Assembly: GCA_934675685.1 (NCBI GenBank)
Contig: CAKURL010000046.1
Location: forward strand, 1 to 10,081
Origin: an uncultured Candidatus Melainabacteria bacterium
Lineage (GTDB): Bacteria; Cyanobacteriota; Vampirovibrionia; Gastranaerophilales; Gastranaerophilaceae
Length of the DNA stretch: 10,081 nt
Direction: 5' to 3'
This document shows positions 1 to 6,093 of the stretch, piece by piece (the first letter of the stretch is position 1; the number at the start of each line of letters is the position of its first letter). Both the position numbers and the translations under genes were made by a program. A model generated the notes under the pieces. The model was not told the origin of the DNA, did no database searches, and saw only the letters and a program-made list of their open reading frames with translations.

Positions 1-203
1 ATATAGCTTTTTGAAGCAACAACCAAAGGATAAAATATAAAAGCAATGAGCGCGCAAAACCAAACTTTCACCATATTTGGCATAGATAAAGTGGAAAAGA
101 AGGGTGCCGAGACGAACATGCCAGAAATCCTAGTCAAAACAAGCATGTAGACTACAATATTATAAGCGGAAAGTAAATTAGCTAAACTTGGCAAATTCTG
201 CAT
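1..203 (-). CDS. fliR: Flagellar export gate protein FliR (N-terminal part, runs off the left edge)
   Basis: The visible 67 codons encode the start of FliR, an inner-membrane component of the flagellar type III export gate that assembles with FliP and FliQ. The first residues are MQNLPSLANL, then a hydrophobic segment (about residues 14-32) containing LTRISGMFVSAPFF. This R-x-x-G-x-F-x-x-A-P-F pattern is typical of the FliR/SctT N-terminus. A second hydrophobic stretch spans about residues 46-63. The ATG lies 12 bases after the fliQ stop and is preceded by GGAGA (complement of 210-214) at a good distance, so the start is well supported. The rest of the protein (family length about 250-260) lies outside the window. 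The order fliP-fliQ-fliR is the usual one, which strengthens the call. An injectisome SctT homologue is the only realistic alternative. Confidence 0.9.
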   Translation of the reverse strand, partial: MQNLPSLANLLSAYNIVVYMLVLTRISGMFVSAPFFSTLSMPNMVKVWFCALIAFIFYPLVVASKSY

Positions 204-215
204 TAATTTTCTCCG

Positions 216-485
216 CTACTGAATAAAAACTTTAATATATTCAAACATCTCTCTAGTAGTGTTTGTGAAAATGTCGATTATCCAAGGAGTAGTCACAATA
301 AGGACAATTAATGCCGCAAAAATCTTTGGCACAAATGTCAAAGTTTGCTCTTGGATTTGGGTCACAGATTGGATTATGCTAATTGTAAGACCCACTACTA
401 TGGCGCTCAACAATATCGGAGCAGAAACAACCATAATCAAAATTATAGCTTTTTGAAAAATTGTCAAGAATAAAGCTTCGTCCAT
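216..485 (-). CDS. fliQ: Flagellar export gate protein FliQ
   Basis: This 89-residue protein is FliQ, a small two-helix inner-membrane subunit of the flagellar type III export gate (FliP5-FliQ4-FliR1 in characterised systems). Length matches the family (about 89). Transmembrane helix 1 covers about residues 13-38. It is followed by the family signature QSVTQIQEQTLTFVPKI (39-55), and helix 2 spans about 56-73, ending in the TPW segment. The ATG is 9 bases after the fliP stop. The fliP stop codon TAG is itself the first part of the Shine-Dalgarno sequence (TAGGAGAAG), so translation is probably coupled to fliP. Nothing is missing or truncated. Confidence 0.95.
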   Translation of the reverse strand: MDEALFLTIFQKAIILIMVVSAPILLSAIVVGLTISIIQSVTQIQEQTLTFVPKIFAALIVLIVTTPWIIDIFTNTTREMFEYIKVFIQ

Positions 486-494
486 TTTCTTCTC

Positions 495-1265
495 CTATGT
501 CACAAAGCCTTCTATAAGCGATTTTGTAACTAAATACCAACCGTCCACCATAACAAACATAATAAGCTTAAATGGCATTGCAATCGTGGTCGGAGGCAAA
601 AACATCATGCCCATTGAGACCAAAACAGAAGCCACAACGAGGTCTATTACTAAAAACGGAAGAAAAATCACAAAGCCGATTTTAAAAGCAGTCTTTAATT
701 CAGACAAAACAAAAGAAGGAATTAAAACATAAGTCGGCACGTCCTTTTTGTTTTTTGGCTTTTGAATTTTTGAAAGCCTTACAAAAAGCGCCAATTCTTC
801 CTCATGGGTTTGTTTAAACATAAAGTCTCTAATTGGGACTAGGGAATTATCTAGCGCCTGCTGCTGCGTGATTGCATTTTTCATATATGGCTGATAAGCG
901 GTGTCGTTGATTTTAGATAGCGTTGGAGACATAACAAAAAATGTCAAAATAAGAGCAAGCCCAACTATGACTTGGTTTGGGGGCAGCGCCGCAGTCCCTA
1001 TCGCTTGGCGCGTCAAAGAAAGGACTATTACAATTCTTATAAACGCGGTAGTCATGATGATTATAGAAGGAGCCAAAGTCAAAATCGTGATAAGAATTAA
1101 GATTTGAACGCCTTGAGTGAATTCTTGAGGAGTGTTTATATTTTGCATGCCGATATTTATGTTTGGCAAAGCTAATTGGGCATGGGATTTTAGAATTGTT
1201 AAAAGGTACAATCCTAAAATCATAAATATATTTCTCATTTTTAAAAGTTTTAAAGTAGAATTCAT
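495..1265 (-). CDS. fliP: Flagellar export gate protein FliP
   Basis: This 256-residue protein is FliP, the main subunit of the flagellar export gate in the inner membrane. It starts with a cleavable-type signal peptide (about residues 1-29: basic start, hydrophobic core MILGLYLLTIL, then SHAQ). A hydrophobic segment follows at about 53-82. The signature LPPNQVIVGLALILTFFVM lies at 94-112. The C-terminal pair of helices (about 195-240) contains the typical PSFVLSELKTAFKIGF lead-in (183-198) and the VDGWYLV ending (240-246). Length fits the family. The ATG at 1265 has GGAT about 8 bases upstream. A second ATG at residue 10 would give a tighter signal peptide but shows no Shine-Dalgarno sequence. 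No fliO lies upstream: accA ends only 49 bases before, with no convincing terminator between, so fliPQR may be read from the accDA promoter. Confidence 0.95.
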   Translation of the reverse strand: MNSTLKLLKMRNIFMILGLYLLTILKSHAQLALPNINIGMQNINTPQEFTQGVQILILITILTLAPSIIIMTTAFIRIVIVLSLTRQAIGTAALPPNQVIVGLALILTFFVMSPTLSKINDTAYQPYMKNAITQQQALDNSLVPIRDFMFKQTHEEELALFVRLSKIQKPKNKKDVPTYVLIPSFVLSELKTAFKIGFVIFLPFLVIDLVVASVLVSMGMMFLPPTTIAMPFKLIMFVMVDGWYLVTKSLIEGFVT

Positions 1266-1314
1266 CTTATTCTATCCGCTAATATCCCCTATGTGCGCTT
1301 AAAATTAAGTTTAA

Positions 1315-2283
1315 TTAACTTTCAACCACACCCATATTTCTAAATTTATTATATCTTTGGTCTCGAAGCTCGTCTGGTTTCATGTCTTTAAATTCATCTA
1401 AAGAGCGAACTAAAGCTTCTTTTAAGTTTTGAGCCATTTCTTGAGCATTATAGTGAGCGCCTCCAATTGGCTCTTTCACTACTTCATCAACAATATTAAA
1501 CTTAAGCAAATCTTCTCCTGTGATTTTAAGGGCGTCTGTCGCCACTTTTGCCATAGAAGCGTCTTTCCATAAAATAGAAGCGCAGCCTTCAGGAGAAATT
1601 ACCGTATAATATGCGTGCTCTAAAATCATTACTTTATTTGCAACTGCAAGCCCAAGCGCACCACCCGAACAGCCTTCTCCGGTTACTGTTGCAATTACAG
1701 GAACGCCTAATTTTGCCATTTCTTTAAGGTTAAAAGCAATTGCTTCTCCTTGACCTGTTTCTTCTGCCATCATGCCAGGGTATGCGCCCATTGTATCAAT
1801 TAAAGTGATAATTGGAAGGTCAAATCTGTCCGCGTGTTCATACAACCTTAACGCTTTTCTATAACCTTGAGGTTGAGGCATACCAAAGTTGCATTCTAGG
1901 TTTTCCTTTGTAGATTTACCTTTCATCGTTCCAATTAAGACAACGTTTCTGCCTTCAATTGTGGCAACGCCCCCTACGATTGCTCTATCGTCATAACCGT
2001 GTCTGTCGCCATGGAGCTCTATAAAGTCGTCACACATAAAATGTACGTAATCCATGAAATTTGGTCTTTGAGGGTGGCGAGCTATTTGAAGCTTTTGATA
2101 TGGCTCCAATTTTTCATATAATTCTTTTCTGTAGAGTTTAGTTTGTTCTTCCAGTTTCATAATCTCTTTTTCGTAATCAATATTCGTATCAACACTAGTT
2201 TTTCTTAATTCGTCGATTTTATCTTGAATTTTGTATATTGGTTTTTCAAAATCTAAAATCTGAATTTTTTTATTATCTTGCAT
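1315..2283 (-). CDS. accA: Acetyl-CoA carboxylase carboxyltransferase, alpha subunit
   Basis: AccA, together with AccD, transfers the carboxyl group from carboxybiotin to acetyl-CoA to make malonyl-CoA, the first committed step of fatty-acid synthesis in the cytosol. At 322 residues it is full length. Residues 1-65 form the usual N-terminal helical region. HGDRHGYDDRAIVGG (91-105), NFGMPQPQGYRKALRL (132-147) and SPEGCASILWKDA (230-242) are conserved AccA blocks. Two spots differ from the sequence I expect: IDTMGAYPG (162-170) has Met where DTPGAYPG is usual, and GEGCSGGA (202-209) has Cys where GEGGSGGA is usual. The ATG is 9 bases after the accD stop, and that stop forms part of the ribosome site (TAGGACAG), suggesting coupled, balanced synthesis of the two subunits. 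Confidence 0.96.
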   Translation of the reverse strand: MQDNKKIQILDFEKPIYKIQDKIDELRKTSVDTNIDYEKEIMKLEEQTKLYRKELYEKLEPYQKLQIARHPQRPNFMDYVHFMCDDFIELHGDRHGYDDRAIVGGVATIEGRNVVLIGTMKGKSTKENLECNFGMPQPQGYRKALRLYEHADRFDLPIITLIDTMGAYPGMMAEETGQGEAIAFNLKEMAKLGVPVIATVTGEGCSGGALGLAVANKVMILEHAYYTVISPEGCASILWKDASMAKVATDALKITGEDLLKFNIVDEVVKEPIGGAHYNAQEMAQNLKEALVRSLDEFKDMKPDELRDQRYNKFRNMGVVES

Positions 2284-2292
2284 AATACTGTC

Positions 2293-3156
2293 CTATTTTT
2301 TATGTATTTTAATTAGCTTCGCCAATTTGTCTTTCATGTCTTTTCTTTCAACTATGAAATCAATTTGGCCATATTTAAGCAAATATTCTGCTGTTTGGAA
2401 ATCTGCAGGAAGTTTTTGTCTTATTGTTTGCTCGATTACTCTTCTTCCAGCAAAACCTATTCTTGCCCCTTTTTCTGCGATTATAATATCGCCAATTGTA
2501 CCAAAAGAAGCAGTTACGCCGCCAAAAGTAGGTTCGCACAATACTGTGATGTAAAGCAATTTTGCTTCGTTAAGCTTTGCCACGATACAGCTTGTTTTCG
2601 CCATTTGCATTAAGCTCAAAGCACTTTCTTGCATACGAGCGCCACCAGAAGAAGTGAACACGACAGAAGGAAGGCGATGTTTTAGAGCATATTCTAAAAT
2701 TCTTGTGATTTTTTCTCCTACAACAGAGCCCATAGAGCCTCCCATGTAGTCAAAATCCATAACAGCAATTGCTGTTTTTTCGCCATCTATATTACAAGTC
2801 CCAACTATAACTGCGTCATCTAGCCCAGATTTTTCTTTTGCTGCTTTTTGACGAGATTTATAGCTTTGCGTGTCGACAAATTCCAATGGGTCGCAAGGCT
2901 TAATGTTTGAATACATTTCTTCAAAAGCGCCTTCGTCTGCGATTAATTGTATTCTTTTTCTTGCGCCTATTCTAAAGTGATAGTCGCAATTTGGGCAAAC
3001 ATTCATATTTGCTTCAAGGTCTTTTTTGGGCAATTGAGAATTGCAGTTATAGCATAATGTCCATAATTTCCCAATCGAATCGTCTATATGCACTTCGTTG
3101 TCGCGCGCAAGTAATTGTTGGGTTTTTCTTTTATTAAACCAATCGGTTAGACTCAT
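2293..3156 (-). CDS. accD: Acetyl-CoA carboxylase carboxyltransferase, beta subunit
   Basis: AccD is the zinc-containing beta subunit of the acetyl-CoA carboxyltransferase (AccA2-AccD2). The N-terminal zinc ribbon is complete: Cys35, Cys38, Cys54 and Cys57 (CYNC...CPNC). The crotonase-type domain follows, with MGGSMGSVVGEKI (138-150), SSGGARMQES and PTFGGVTASFG, then GFAGRRVIEQTIRQKLP. The GFAGRRVIEQT version, rather than GFAGPRVIEQT, is one I associate with cyanobacterial AccD, a weak taxonomic hint. At 287 residues it is full length. The ATG at 3156 is preceded by GAGGAT (complement of about 3165-3170). It is the first gene of an accD-accA unit with its own upstream spacer of 155 bases containing a -10-like TATAAT and a dyad. 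Confidence 0.96.
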   Translation of the reverse strand: MSLTDWFNKRKTQQLLARDNEVHIDDSIGKLWTLCYNCNSQLPKKDLEANMNVCPNCDYHFRIGARKRIQLIADEGAFEEMYSNIKPCDPLEFVDTQSYKSRQKAAKEKSGLDDAVIVGTCNIDGEKTAIAVMDFDYMGGSMGSVVGEKITRILEYALKHRLPSVVFTSSGGARMQESALSLMQMAKTSCIVAKLNEAKLLYITVLCEPTFGGVTASFGTIGDIIIAEKGARIGFAGRRVIEQTIRQKLPADFQTAEYLLKYGQIDFIVERKDMKDKLAKLIKIHKK

Positions 3157-3230
3157 AATATAATATCCTCACCAGTCATCTCTTTGCATAAATAAACTTA
3201 AAGTTTTATATGCTCATAAGTGTTAATTGA

Positions 3231-3236
3231 ATTATA
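3231..3236 (-). promoter_or_regulatory. Possible -10 element upstream of accD
   Basis: On the minus strand this reads TATAAT, a perfect match to the sigma-70-type -10 consensus, about 75 bases before the accD start codon. No good -35 hexamer lies 16-18 bases upstream (the sequence there is near CGCCCT). If real, the promoter is probably weak or activator-dependent. The region is AT-rich, so a chance match is possible. Confidence 0.4.
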
Positions 3237-3264
3237 GTATAAAAATTTATTTTAGGGCGAATTG

Positions 3265-3287
3265 TTACAATATTAAACATATTGTAA
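3265..3287. promoter_or_regulatory. Perfect 9-bp dyad, possible operator upstream of accD
   Basis: TTACAATAT (3265-3273) and ATATTGTAA (3279-3287) are exact inverted copies separated by five bases. There is no T-run after either side, so it does not look like a terminator. It sits about 30 bases upstream of the -10-like TATAAT, centred about 50 bases before the likely transcription start of accDA. That is a usual place for a dimeric regulator. I do not recognise the motif as a known fatty-acid regulator site such as FapR. AT-rich sequence raises the chance of random dyads, but nine perfect pairs is on the long side. Confidence 0.4.
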
Positions 3288-3319
3288 AGAATAATAGCAT
3301 TAATTTAGCTATTATTCTT
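3287..3319 (-). terminator. 12-bp stem-loop over the DUF1292 gene stop codon, possible terminator
   Basis: AAGAATAATAGC (3287-3298) and GCTATTATTCTT (3308-3319) are perfect inverted copies with a 9-base loop. On the minus strand the stem opens inside the last codons of the DUF1292 gene and includes its TAA stop. The 3' arm ends in TTATTCTT followed by TACAAT, so there is only a poor U-tract. The stem is AT-rich and of modest stability. It could end the four-gene operon, act as a 3' RNA-stability element, or both. Confidence 0.45.
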
Positions 3320-3578
3320 CGTCTTCGTCGTCTTCTAAAGCTTTTACGACTTCATTGAATTCTTCGTCTGTTTCAATTATTTCAAAAGTACATTCGTCGT
3401 CTGTTTTAAACATTTTCATGATGATAAGCTCTTGTTCATCTTCGTCTTTAGGTTCTTCCCCTTCTTCTACTATAGACAAAAGTGCATAATCTTGGTCATT
3501 TAAAGTCACCACTTCTTGAAGCTTCATCAAGATTTCTTCGCCTTGTTCGCCTATTGTTTTAATAATTTGTTGTTCCAT
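3312..3578 (-). CDS. DUF1292 (YrzB-like) acidic protein
   Basis: This 88-residue, strongly acidic protein resembles the DUF1292 family (YrzB of Bacillus subtilis), whose biochemical role is unknown. Supporting features are its size, the N-terminal beta-rich half with YALLSIV (31-37) followed by an acidic linker EEGEEPKDEDEQE (38-50), the ETDEEF block (69-74) and an acidic tail DDEDEE. Context supports the call: in Bacillus, yrzB is next to the RuvX gene yrrK, and here it directly follows ruvX. The ATG lies 9 bases after the ruvX stop, and the TAG of that stop is part of the ribosome site TAGGA. The related DUF3727 family is an alternative label. Function cannot be deduced from sequence. Confidence 0.75.
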   Translation of the reverse strand: MEQQIIKTIGEQGEEILMKLQEVVTLNDQDYALLSIVEEGEEPKDEDEQELIIMKMFKTDDECTFEIIETDEEFNEVVKALEDDEDEE

Positions 3579-3587
3579 TTTATTTTC

Positions 3588-4004
3588 CTATCTATTGTTT
3601 TCTAAATATTCTTGTAATATAACACAAGCGGCAATCATATCAACCATTTTTTTGTCTTTTGTATATTTTTTTCCTTTTTGTCTTAATATTTCTTCAGCGC
3701 CCGAAGAAGACAATCTTTCGTCTTGATACAAGATTTCATAATCTTTTTCAAGAGGCTTTATAAAATCGAGGCAATTTTTCGCTTGAAAGCCTAAAGAACC
3801 GTCCATGTTATATGGCACACCGATTAAAATCGTCTTTGTCTGATATTTTGAACAAATATCCATGATTTCTTTTCTTGCTATGTCGTCTTGTTTTCTTAAA
3901 ATAGTGGTAATAGGGTTCACCGAAATCCAAAGAGCATCACAAGAAGCAACCCCTATTCTTTTTGTTCCTATGTCAAGAGAAATTATTCTTTTTTTAATTT
4001 CCAT
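3588..4004 (-). CDS. ruvX: RuvX/YqgF family nuclease (pre-16S rRNA maturation)
   Basis: This 138-residue protein is a complete RuvX/YqgF, an RNase-H-fold nuclease. Members are annotated as putative Holliday-junction resolvases, but in Escherichia coli YqgF acts in 16S rRNA 5'-end processing. Visible motifs are SLDIGTKRIGVA (9-20) with catalytic-type Asp11, ILIGVPYNMDGSLG (59-72), DERLSS (95-100) and KKMVDMIAACVILQEYL (118-134) with Asp122. All expected acidic active-site positions are present. The gene starts inside the 3' end of the upstream helical-protein gene (22-base overlap, different frame), with GAGGA three bases before the ATG. Its translation is therefore tied to that gene. Confidence 0.93.
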   Translation of the reverse strand: MEIKKRIISLDIGTKRIGVASCDALWISVNPITTILRKQDDIARKEIMDICSKYQTKTILIGVPYNMDGSLGFQAKNCLDFIKPLEKDYEILYQDERLSSSGAEEILRQKGKKYTKDKKMVDMIAACVILQEYLENNR

Positions 4005-5668
4005 TTTTCCTCAATTAATTCAATAATTTTGTTTGTATCTTCTAAAGTAAAATTTTTGTTTTTTGAAAGCTTGAATTTGTCTTCTTGCGCATTATTTTCA
4101 AGACACTCTTTTTTATACAAGAAATATTGATAAATACTCTTTTTAAAGACAAAAAGCACAAGGCGAGTGAAATATTTTTTATCTATCGTGAGGCTATATA
4201 AAACCCCAGAAGAAATAACTCTTCTTAATAATTTTGCAATGTAGCTTTGAATTACTAAATTATTTTTTAAGTTTATGCTGAAATCCCTGTTTAAATATAG
4301 CTCCGCCGCAACATTTTCAAGCATCAATGTATCCACTTTTTCAATGTCTTTTAAAAAGACATCTTTTTCTGTTTCAATTTTATTTATTATTTTTTCTAAA
4401 AAAGAATTTTGATGGTAGGAATAAAACCAGCTTTCAAGGAAAATTGAATTTTTTAAATTTTCAAAGCGTTTTGGGGTTATATCCACCAACTCGAGCTTTG
4501 AATTGAAAAATTCGTCCAAAGGAAAATTGATTTCTCGAACATCTAAAAAAAGTTTTTCCCAAACAAAAGCCTCGTAAGGAACAATTGTTTTTGTTTGTTC
4601 ATTTTTTTGTCTAAAGAAAGAATATATGCTCTTTAGGGCAATTGGGTTTATAGAAGCCGGAGGAAAATTATAATATACTCTTTTTAAAATAGAATTTAAA
4701 CTTTCTTCGTCAATATTGTTAAACCCAACGCAAGAAGTAATTCCAAGATAAGTATTTATAGTAAAAAAAGAAAGCATAAAAGTATCGTCATCTTTTTTTC
4801 TTGCGAGCGCTAAAGAAAACTCGCTTTGGCCATCTAAAAGCCCGATACAAGCGCGCTCTATTTTAGTATTTTCTATAAATTCTTTTTTTAAAGGAGTCTT
4901 GTCTAAAAATTCAATCTTTTTTACTCTTTTTTGAATTTCTTTTTGTTTTGGGGATTTTTGAGTTTTTTCAAGTTCAAAAAGCGCTAAAAGGGCGCTTTTT
5001 CTTAAAGAATTTTTGGAATTTAAAAGATAATTTTCGATAATATCTTTTTCTTCTTGGCTTAATTCTAGCTTCAAAAGCAGAGCAAAAGCGCTCAAAATGT
5101 TATCTATTTCTTCATTTTCTTCGTTGTCTTCTTCGTTATTTTCTTCTTGAGCCAAGTCATTAATGAGGTTGTTCAACAAAGAAATTTTTTCCAGCCTTGA
5201 TATATTTATATAAAAATCCAAAAAGTCGATTTGGACTTCCGGATCCAACGTTGCATTTTTTAAAAATCTTCTTATGCTTTCTTTTTCGATTTTTTGGCAA
5301 GATTCTATATTTTGCTTGACCTCGCCATCGTCTAAGGCTATTCCTTTTTGCTTTGCAATTGAGACCATAAAGAATTTAACGTCATCTTTTATTGATTTAT
5401 CTATTAAATACTGGCATGTGAAGCGAAAAATAATGTCCTCGTCGAGCACTTCTAAAATAAAAAGAGCGATTTTTTTAGAATAATCGTCTTTAGCCTGAGA
5501 CAGTTCTTTATATAAAACTTTAGCTAAATCCTCTTTGTTTTCGATTTCAAGCAGGGAATCTATATCTTTTTGCAAAATTTTGTGCTCAATAATTGTATTT
5601 GAGCGATATTTAGACAAAAGCGAGACGACAAACGCCCTTAGCTTCAATTTTTCGCTAATTTTAGACAT
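3983..5668 (-). CDS. Unrecognised 561-residue helical protein, HEAT-like N-terminal half
   Basis: I do not recognise this family. Residues about 1-240 are almost wholly helical, with repeated pairs of amphipathic helices (for example KKIALFILEVLDEDIIFRF near 65-83 and SLRKSALLALFELEKT near 221-236) that resemble HEAT/ARM-type repeats. An acidic low-complexity stretch (175-189, rich in Glu, Asp and Asn) interrupts them. Residues about 267-330 look more beta-rich (ACIGLLDGQSEFSLALARK, then FFTINTYLGITSC). The C-terminal half is helical again, and the last 60 residues are lysine-rich. There is no signal peptide or clear membrane span, so it is probably cytosolic. It starts at a TAATG overlap with the zinc-finger gene and overlaps ruvX by 22 bases, so the three are likely translated together. 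A scaffold role in rRNA or protein handling is only a guess from context. Confidence 0.8.
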   Translation of the reverse strand: MSKISEKLKLRAFVVSLLSKYRSNTIIEHKILQKDIDSLLEIENKEDLAKVLYKELSQAKDDYSKKIALFILEVLDEDIIFRFTCQYLIDKSIKDDVKFFMVSIAKQKGIALDDGEVKQNIESCQKIEKESIRRFLKNATLDPEVQIDFLDFYINISRLEKISLLNNLINDLAQEENNEEDNEENEEIDNILSAFALLLKLELSQEEKDIIENYLLNSKNSLRKSALLALFELEKTQKSPKQKEIQKRVKKIEFLDKTPLKKEFIENTKIERACIGLLDGQSEFSLALARKKDDDTFMLSFFTINTYLGITSCVGFNNIDEESLNSILKRVYYNFPPASINPIALKSIYSFFRQKNEQTKTIVPYEAFVWEKLFLDVREINFPLDEFFNSKLELVDITPKRFENLKNSIFLESWFYSYHQNSFLEKIINKIETEKDVFLKDIEKVDTLMLENVAAELYLNRDFSINLKNNLVIQSYIAKLLRRVISSGVLYSLTIDKKYFTRLVLFVFKKSIYQYFLYKKECLENNAQEDKFKLSKNKNFTLEDTNKIIELIEEKWKLKKE

Positions 5669-5925
5669 TATTTTTTAGAACTTCCCCAAAGCAAATCTAA
5701 TATTTTTTGCGCTTGTGCGCTCATAAGGCCGTCTTGCAAGATTAAATATTGCACAGCAATCAAAGTGCATTCAGAGCAAATATTCACCCCCGGGCCTTTT
5801 ACCATCTTTGGCACTTGGGTATTCGGGCGCTTGCAAAAGCTGCAATATTCAACTTCTTGTTGTTGTTTTTCTGTCGTTTTTTGGTGTTTTTTTTCAAACG
5901 ACAATATCTTCTTATCTTCCACCAT
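5668..5925 (-). CDS. Small stand-alone ClpX-type C4 zinc-finger protein
   Basis: With the ATG at 5925 the product has 85 residues. Residues 28-53 hold Cys28, Cys31, Cys50 and Cys53 with C-x2-C-x18-C-x2-C spacing and the run KGPGVNICSEC. This matches the N-terminal zinc-binding domain of the ClpX unfoldase, which dimerises and recruits adaptors or substrates. No AAA+ domain follows, only about 30 residues with a predicted helix (SAQAQKILDLLW). It is therefore not ClpX itself. A TTG nine bases upstream would extend the frame by three residues, but the ribosome site GGAGAG overlaps those codons and points to the ATG. It is the first gene of the operon and its TAA stop overlaps the next ATG (TAATG). 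Adaptor or RNA/protein-binding roles are possible; function is unknown. Confidence 0.85.
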   Translation of the reverse strand: MVEDKKILSFEKKHQKTTEKQQQEVEYCSFCKRPNTQVPKMVKGPGVNICSECTLIAVQYLILQDGLMSAQAQKILDLLWGSSKK

Positions 5926-5951
5926 TCTCTCCAATTTAATTTACTATTTAT

Positions 5952-5980
5952 ATTCTAAAGTATTTCCGCCCGAGACACAA
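5952..5980 (-). promoter_or_regulatory. Sigma-70-type promoter for the zinc-finger/ruvX operon
   Basis: On the minus strand TTGTGT (5975-5980) and TAGAAT (5952-5957) are separated by exactly 17 bases. The -10 matches five of six consensus positions, and the -35 keeps the TTG core. Transcription would start near 5945, giving a short leader of about 20 bases before the zinc-finger start codon. Confidence 0.55.
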
Positions 5981-6027
5981 GAAATATTATATTAAGTTTT
6001 GTAAACTAATTAATTTAAAATAGGCAA

Positions 6028-6057
6028 TTTTCAATTCAAAAAAAACTTTATTATAGT
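6028..6057 (+). promoter_or_regulatory. Weak candidate promoter for the 116-residue protein gene
   Basis: TATAGT (6052-6057), or the overlapping TATTAT (6049-6054), could serve as -10. TTTCAA (6029-6034) lies 17 bases upstream of TATAGT as a poor -35. It is the best candidate in the divergent spacer for plus-strand transcription and gives a leader of about 30 bases. Confidence 0.35.
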
Positions 6058-6093
6058 ACGAGAAATAAAAAAATTAATTCGAGGAGTAAAACC

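Noticed and set aside
1266..1314. Possible terminator between accA and fliP (AAGTT / AACTT)
   Set aside because: The stem is only five AT-rich pairs with a weak T-run; not enough to call a terminator.
2327..2613. Plus-strand open frames opposite accD
   Set aside because: They are shadows of a conserved gene; the accD frame has all expected motifs.
5926..5934. TTG start three codons upstream for the zinc-finger gene
   Set aside because: No Shine-Dalgarno sequence precedes it, and the GGAGAG in these codons serves the ATG at 5925.
5749..5995. Plus-strand open frames opposite the zinc-finger gene
   Set aside because: They are antisense to a gene with clear zinc-finger motifs, lack ribosome sites and resemble no protein.
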